This document shows positions 59,528 through 64,000 of a stretch of DNA of 64,000 nucleotides, one piece after another. This DNA comes from Gavia stellata (Eukaryota > Chordata > Aves > Gaviiformes > Gaviidae): the NCBI RefSeq assembly GCF_030936135.1, contig NC_082610.1, positions 22,312,221 to 22,376,220 on the forward strand, given 5' to 3'. The notes beneath the pieces are model-generated. The model did not search any database. It was given only the letters and a program-made list of their open reading frames with translations, and was not told the origin of the DNA. Within the stretch, counting starts at the first letter, position 1, and every line of letters starts with the position of its first letter. The position numbers and the translations under genes were made by a program.

Positions 59528-62500
59528 CTGTGATTGTCACCACAAGAAATGGTGACAAGAAAAAAAAAATCAAACCATCACATAACATCACTCCTACAGT
59601 TCTTAAGTCCTGGCAAAAAGAAAAACATCCCATAGACTGATACAAAGCTTGACTCATTTGGGGCTCCTCACCGTCTGCACAAGTGACTCCCTCCGGCAAA
59701 TCAAAGTACTTGAGGAAATGGCTGATTTGTGGCTATAGTGCAAAATTTGCTATTTGTTATACTTGTCTGCAGTGCAGGGAGACATTTCACTTCTTTGAAA
59801 CACCCAGCCAACCCCTCATCCTAAACAGGTGGTGTGCCCAAGGGCAGGCAGCCGGGCCACCGGCAAAGGCACCCAGCTGCAGACACGGTCAGGTGAGGTA
59901 GTGTAGGGACTGCGTTCAGCTCCACATGTGAGGTAGGAAGCTGAGCACCCTGAAACCTAGATTCATCCTGTCTAGCTTTAGGTGCATATCTGACATGCTT
60001 GGCTGTTGAGTTGCCTGAGAGAGAGAGAGAGAGAGGGCAACAGCAGCAGCGTGGTGGCAATTTCTTCTCTGCAATACGTGTTGCATGCTCTGACAGGTAT
60101 CTGTTTTCTTTCCTGTACGGGAAACTGCACAGAGAGGTGCCTAAGGCTGGGCAGGGTGAATTTTCACCTGAGTGGATCATATTTTCTATACTACCCCATC
60201 CAAGACTCTCCAAAGCGAAAGGAGCCTTATACAAAAGAACCAGTAAATCCACATGGGAATTGATGCCATGAAACCACATGAAGGAGCCTGCCTTGGAGTG
60301 AAAACCAACTATAAGGGGCTTTGACTAAAAGTAACCTTGAATTTTACAGTGCTGAAACAATAAAGCTTTTACAGGGGATGGAGCACCCTGTTGACTGGCG
60401 AGCCACCAATATGAGGAGTCACACCTATGCTGAGGAGCAAGTTGACCTGCACGGCAACCCAGACAGCCAATGCCACATTACCGTGCAGAGACGGTAAGTC
60501 AGTGCGCTGAACACTGGCATGCTGAAATAAAGACTTGCCTCATCACTGAGCTGCTGTCGCTTCCTTTGCATGAGCCTGGCTTGCTCCTGCTGGCTGAAGA
60601 AGCTCCGTGATTCTGGCGGACGTTAGCAGGACACAGCTGGCTTTTGCCCAGTCTTGACAAAGGGTCCTTTTCACAGGAAGCAGGTGGGCTGGCTCTGGAC
60701 TTGTAGGATAAGGATCCATTATTCCGACCATAAGGGCCACGGCTGCAGGGGAAGCAACACGGTTAAGGCATATTGGATTATCCTCATCACGCAACCCATT
60801 ATGTGTCTTATTTTACACACAAAGTTGTCTAAACACTAAAACAGACAGGAAACTGTGAGTGGCCGTGAAGAAAGTCAGTCCCAAAGTCATCAGCCACTGC
60901 ACGTTCTTTCACTGACTGTGGGGCACTCAGTCTGAATTATGTGATCTAGGAAAACCTCGGCCATTTTCACATTTCTCAGTGGATAGCACGATTCCCAGTG
61001 ACTCCATCAGATCATCCACGTTCCCTGAACCTCTGACTCCATTAAGTAATGAGAGAACTGCAGCCTGGACTAGTGCCAGAAGAACCACGCTTCAGCCTTT
61101 CCCAGCCAGGTCTGCATAGAGATGCCTGTCCACGGAGGTCTGCTGTAGGACTGCTTTCAAGCTCCTCAGCAAGCAGCCTGAAGGATCACAGCGTGCAGTG
61201 AAAACAGATTTTGGTTGAGCCACTGTTCTTTCCTGCCTTTGGCATACCGGCTGCTTCAGCTGCCATTGTCAGCTATTCACTTGCTTAGATATAGTTCGAA
61301 ACCCACTGTGAGCAGTCTGAAAGAGTATTAGAAAAGCACAGCCTTTTCTTTCTTCCTTCCAGTTTCCCTCATACATATCTACCTTTCTTTTCCCACTCTT
61401 TACTAAATAATCGGACTGTCAGCTGTGTGCTTGACAGCAATTGGTATCTGCATTGCCCGACAGCTGCCAAAGGGCTGGGGTGCTCTGAGGACAGCTTCTC
61501 GAGGGGCATTCCTCACTTGCTTTGCCTTCTGCACTACTACGCTGCTAACTTCATCCTCTCATGCCAGTTGTTCTTCTAAACTGTAACGGAAGGGCTGGTT
61601 TCAAAAAAATATGGTAAAAGGCAAATCCAGACAGCAAAAGAGAAAGCTTAAACATAAAAATTGAAATACCACAGAATTATGAAGCAAGCTCTCTTCTCAA
61701 AATCATCTGACTTGGTTTCCTCCCTTCTCCGAAAATGGAACCGTTTATAAGGAACAGGTGATTGAGTGGCTGCTGCAGACCTTCATCGCACTGCTGCCGT
61801 TTGGGTCATTTTATAACCATTTCACAATGAAGTGCAGGACTGTGGCTTGTGACAACGTGGAAACGTTTCACAGCGACTTAAGGCAAACAGTTAAAAGAGA
61901 ACATATTGCAAAGGAGACATCTCTTTCCACTCGGTACAGTACAGCATCAACTCTTGTGTGAGGCAGAATTTGCCCAGACTGTGCGTAACACAGCCATGCA
62001 TTGGAAGGAGCATTCTTACAGAGGACTTCTGTCCAATTAAGTAGGTCAGTATGCTCTAACGTAAAGTTACATATAAATGCACAATAATCTATGAAATGAT
62101 ACATCATCTTACTGCAAGTAAGGTGATTTTAGGGCTTCATATTATATCTAGTATTGTTTTTTCCCCCAGCCAGTACCTTTACTTTTTAGGTATAACCTAG
62201 AGAGCACTTAAGTAACATTTATTTTTCCAACAGTCTCATGACACAGACATGAAACTGCTCATTAAGCATCATTCTGCCAACCTCTGTACACTGGGGCACG
62301 CTGCGACCTTGGAGACGTGTGTGCCTTAAGCACAGGGCTATCCCACTGCCAGTCCCAGCCTGCCTGCCAGCTCTTCCACAAAGGGCAGGAAAGCAGTCCT
62401 GTCAGTTTGAACTCTTTGGTTTTGGTCTCCAAACACAGCATTTGTATTTTTTTTCTTCTTTCTCATATCACAGTTCTCATCAACATAAGTACTGCCCGAG

Positions 62501-64000
62501 AGCACAGCATCACCCAAATTGTTTTAAAACTCACAATACTGCTATTGTCTGTATTAGCTGCAAGACCTTACAGAGTAGTCTACCTCTGCACTAGTGACAC
62601 TTGCACTATTCACGAAAGATTGCTTTGCTTACTTGAGAGAAAAAGAAGATCTTTTGCTTCCAGCAGCAGACACATGGACTTCAGGCGCTGAAATACCGCC
62701 CATGCTGCCTGAAGACCTGAAATCGGCTTCACTCCCTGGCAAGGAAAAGGGAAGAGTAAAAACATGATGATAACTCAAAGTCTGTTTTCAAAATAACAAT
62801 GAATCACAAGCATCCTTCCTTTGTCCGTCCTGAGTGAATTTTAGAAGTGGCATGAATTTTCAAACATCCCTGAGGACAAGCGCTGGGCTTGTTCCAGATT
62901 TTCAACATGTCTTCAGATCTGGCACTTCAACAAGAGCAGAAAAAAACATTTGAACACAAACCCCTCACGCTACAGAAGCCATTGTAGGACGCAGCTAGGA
63001 ACATTTGTTGTGACAACCTGTTTGCTTTCTCACAACCATCAGCACGTGAATGAGGCTGCTCACGTGGCTCCTTCAGAAGCCCAGTGATTTGGAACACACA
63101 ATTGTGATGTCAAATGAGAACCAAACATAGAGTGAAGGCATCTAAAACACAACCTCCCCAGGATTTAGGTATCTAGGTACATAAACGCAAGTAAAATCCC
63201 AGTGTTTAAAGGGGCCAAATGTTCAAAATGCCACTACTATCTCCCTGCAAAGACCTGCTTAGGTCTTTATGGTCGAGCTTCCACTTTCGAGCCCAGTAAC
63301 CACCACTTACCCCATGGCCTTATACCACAGTGGAATCAAGTAAGTGAGATGTGCATGACTAAGATAAAGACATTCCCTTTGCTTTCTATGCCTACATATA
63401 AATACAGATACGTAAAGAGAAGGAACGTACAGACATATCCACTCAACACTGCTCAAAAAGTATTAAAAGGAATTGCTCTGAGGGAAACAAAAACTTTTAG
63501 GGAAGTAATTTGGCCACCAAAAAACAAAGTTCAGCGAACACTGAAACTATTTATGATTTGAAGTCAAACATGGACAGAAAATGGAAAACCAGAATTTTCT
63601 TTCTGTCTGAAACGACAGTTTAATTTTGAAAACTGTCAAATTTCTTTCTTCTTTTAAAAAGGGGTGAAAACATTAAAAAATCTCCCCAGTCATTCTAAAT
63701 ATTTTAGGTTGAGTATCTTCTTTGCTCAGTCTGAAACAGAGGTTTTCTTTAATGTATTGATTTGGCAGCAAAGCCCCGAATCAGTTAGTCCCATAGTTCC
63801 ACTTTGAACATAACAAGGTGTCAGACAAAAAAAAAAAATAGGGGATGTAAAGGAAAATAGAAAAAGAAATAATCTACCAATTCCTGAGTAAACATTGTTC
63901 AGAAAACAGTTCCAATCCCAGGATTCTCATTAAAAAGGCGTTAATAACCTGCAGGAATCCCAAAAATGTCAACAACAATTATAACAGGATTACAGGGCAC
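59528..64000. other. Non-coding stretch with minor repeats
   Basis: No supported gene was found. A (GA)n run of about 9 units is at 60018-60035. The segment 60340-60610, with two AATAAA signals (60358 and about 60525), has the look of a small LTR or retroposon end, but I cannot name it. The remainder is AT-rich, with short chance frames only. Confidence 0.4.

Noticed and set aside
1-64000. CRISPR arrays, bacterial operons, tRNA or rRNA genes
   Set aside because: No spaced direct-repeat array, cloverleaf or rRNA landmark was seen. The tandem repeats found have no unique spacers, and the genome is clearly eukaryotic.

Overview
This window looks like bird nuclear DNA. The signs are two 5'-truncated CR1 LINEs with the octamer-type 3' tail typical of avian CR1, an ERVL-type LTR, a gammaretrovirus-like endogenous retrovirus (ERV) relic, and a compact many-exon gene of the maestro HEAT-like repeat (MROH) family, which is often expanded in birds. 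There are no operons, Shine-Dalgarno sites or long natural ORFs. Genes here are chains of 40-200 bp exons with GT..AG borders, so most long open frames are chance or low-complexity artefacts.

Layout. (1) 1-5149 and 22814-27959 are two arms of an inverted duplication, very similar by eye, separated by about 17.7 kb. The left arm runs off the window at base 1. (2) Each arm carries the 5' part of an MROH-like gene. The two copies lie head to head and are transcribed away from each other: the left copy on the minus strand (exons 1-6 visible), the right copy on the plus strand and complete (35 exons, 23435-43182, about 1,407 codons, poly(A) signal at 43186). (3) The spacer (5150-22813) is mostly AT-rich non-coding DNA. 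It holds one intact exon that I recognise as protocadherin-15 (minus strand, 14409-14567), some possible plus-strand exons, an ERVL-type LTR (about 18160-18540), a CpG island with paired CCAAT boxes (19700-20730), a 0.6 kb polypyrimidine tract, and a CR1 that ends against the right arm.

(4) 43.2-52.2 kb is sparse: a possible small spliced gene, a broken ERV (47.3-48.2 kb, minus strand) and a likely LTR (49.28-50.07 kb). (5) 52.19-57.66 kb is an unusual stack: a 22-bp AT-rich tandem repeat, a very GC-rich block with a GGGGAC repeat, about 3.9 kb of degenerate CCT/CTT minisatellite built on a TCCTCAGGAG core, then eight copies of a 146-bp tandem repeat. A second CR1 (57.8-58.5 kb) follows. (6) 58.5-64 kb is mostly featureless, with one exon matching syntabulin (minus strand, 59417-59527).

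How the parts relate. The one gene that can be read from start to poly(A) signal is the MROH-like gene. The protocadherin-15 and syntabulin exons are single exons of large multi-exon genes. Either they sit in very long introns or they are transplanted fragments; the window alone cannot decide. Palindromic gene duplication, satellite, polypyrimidine DNA and ERV debris together would suit a repeat-rich sex chromosome, a microchromosome or a subtelomeric region; that is inference.
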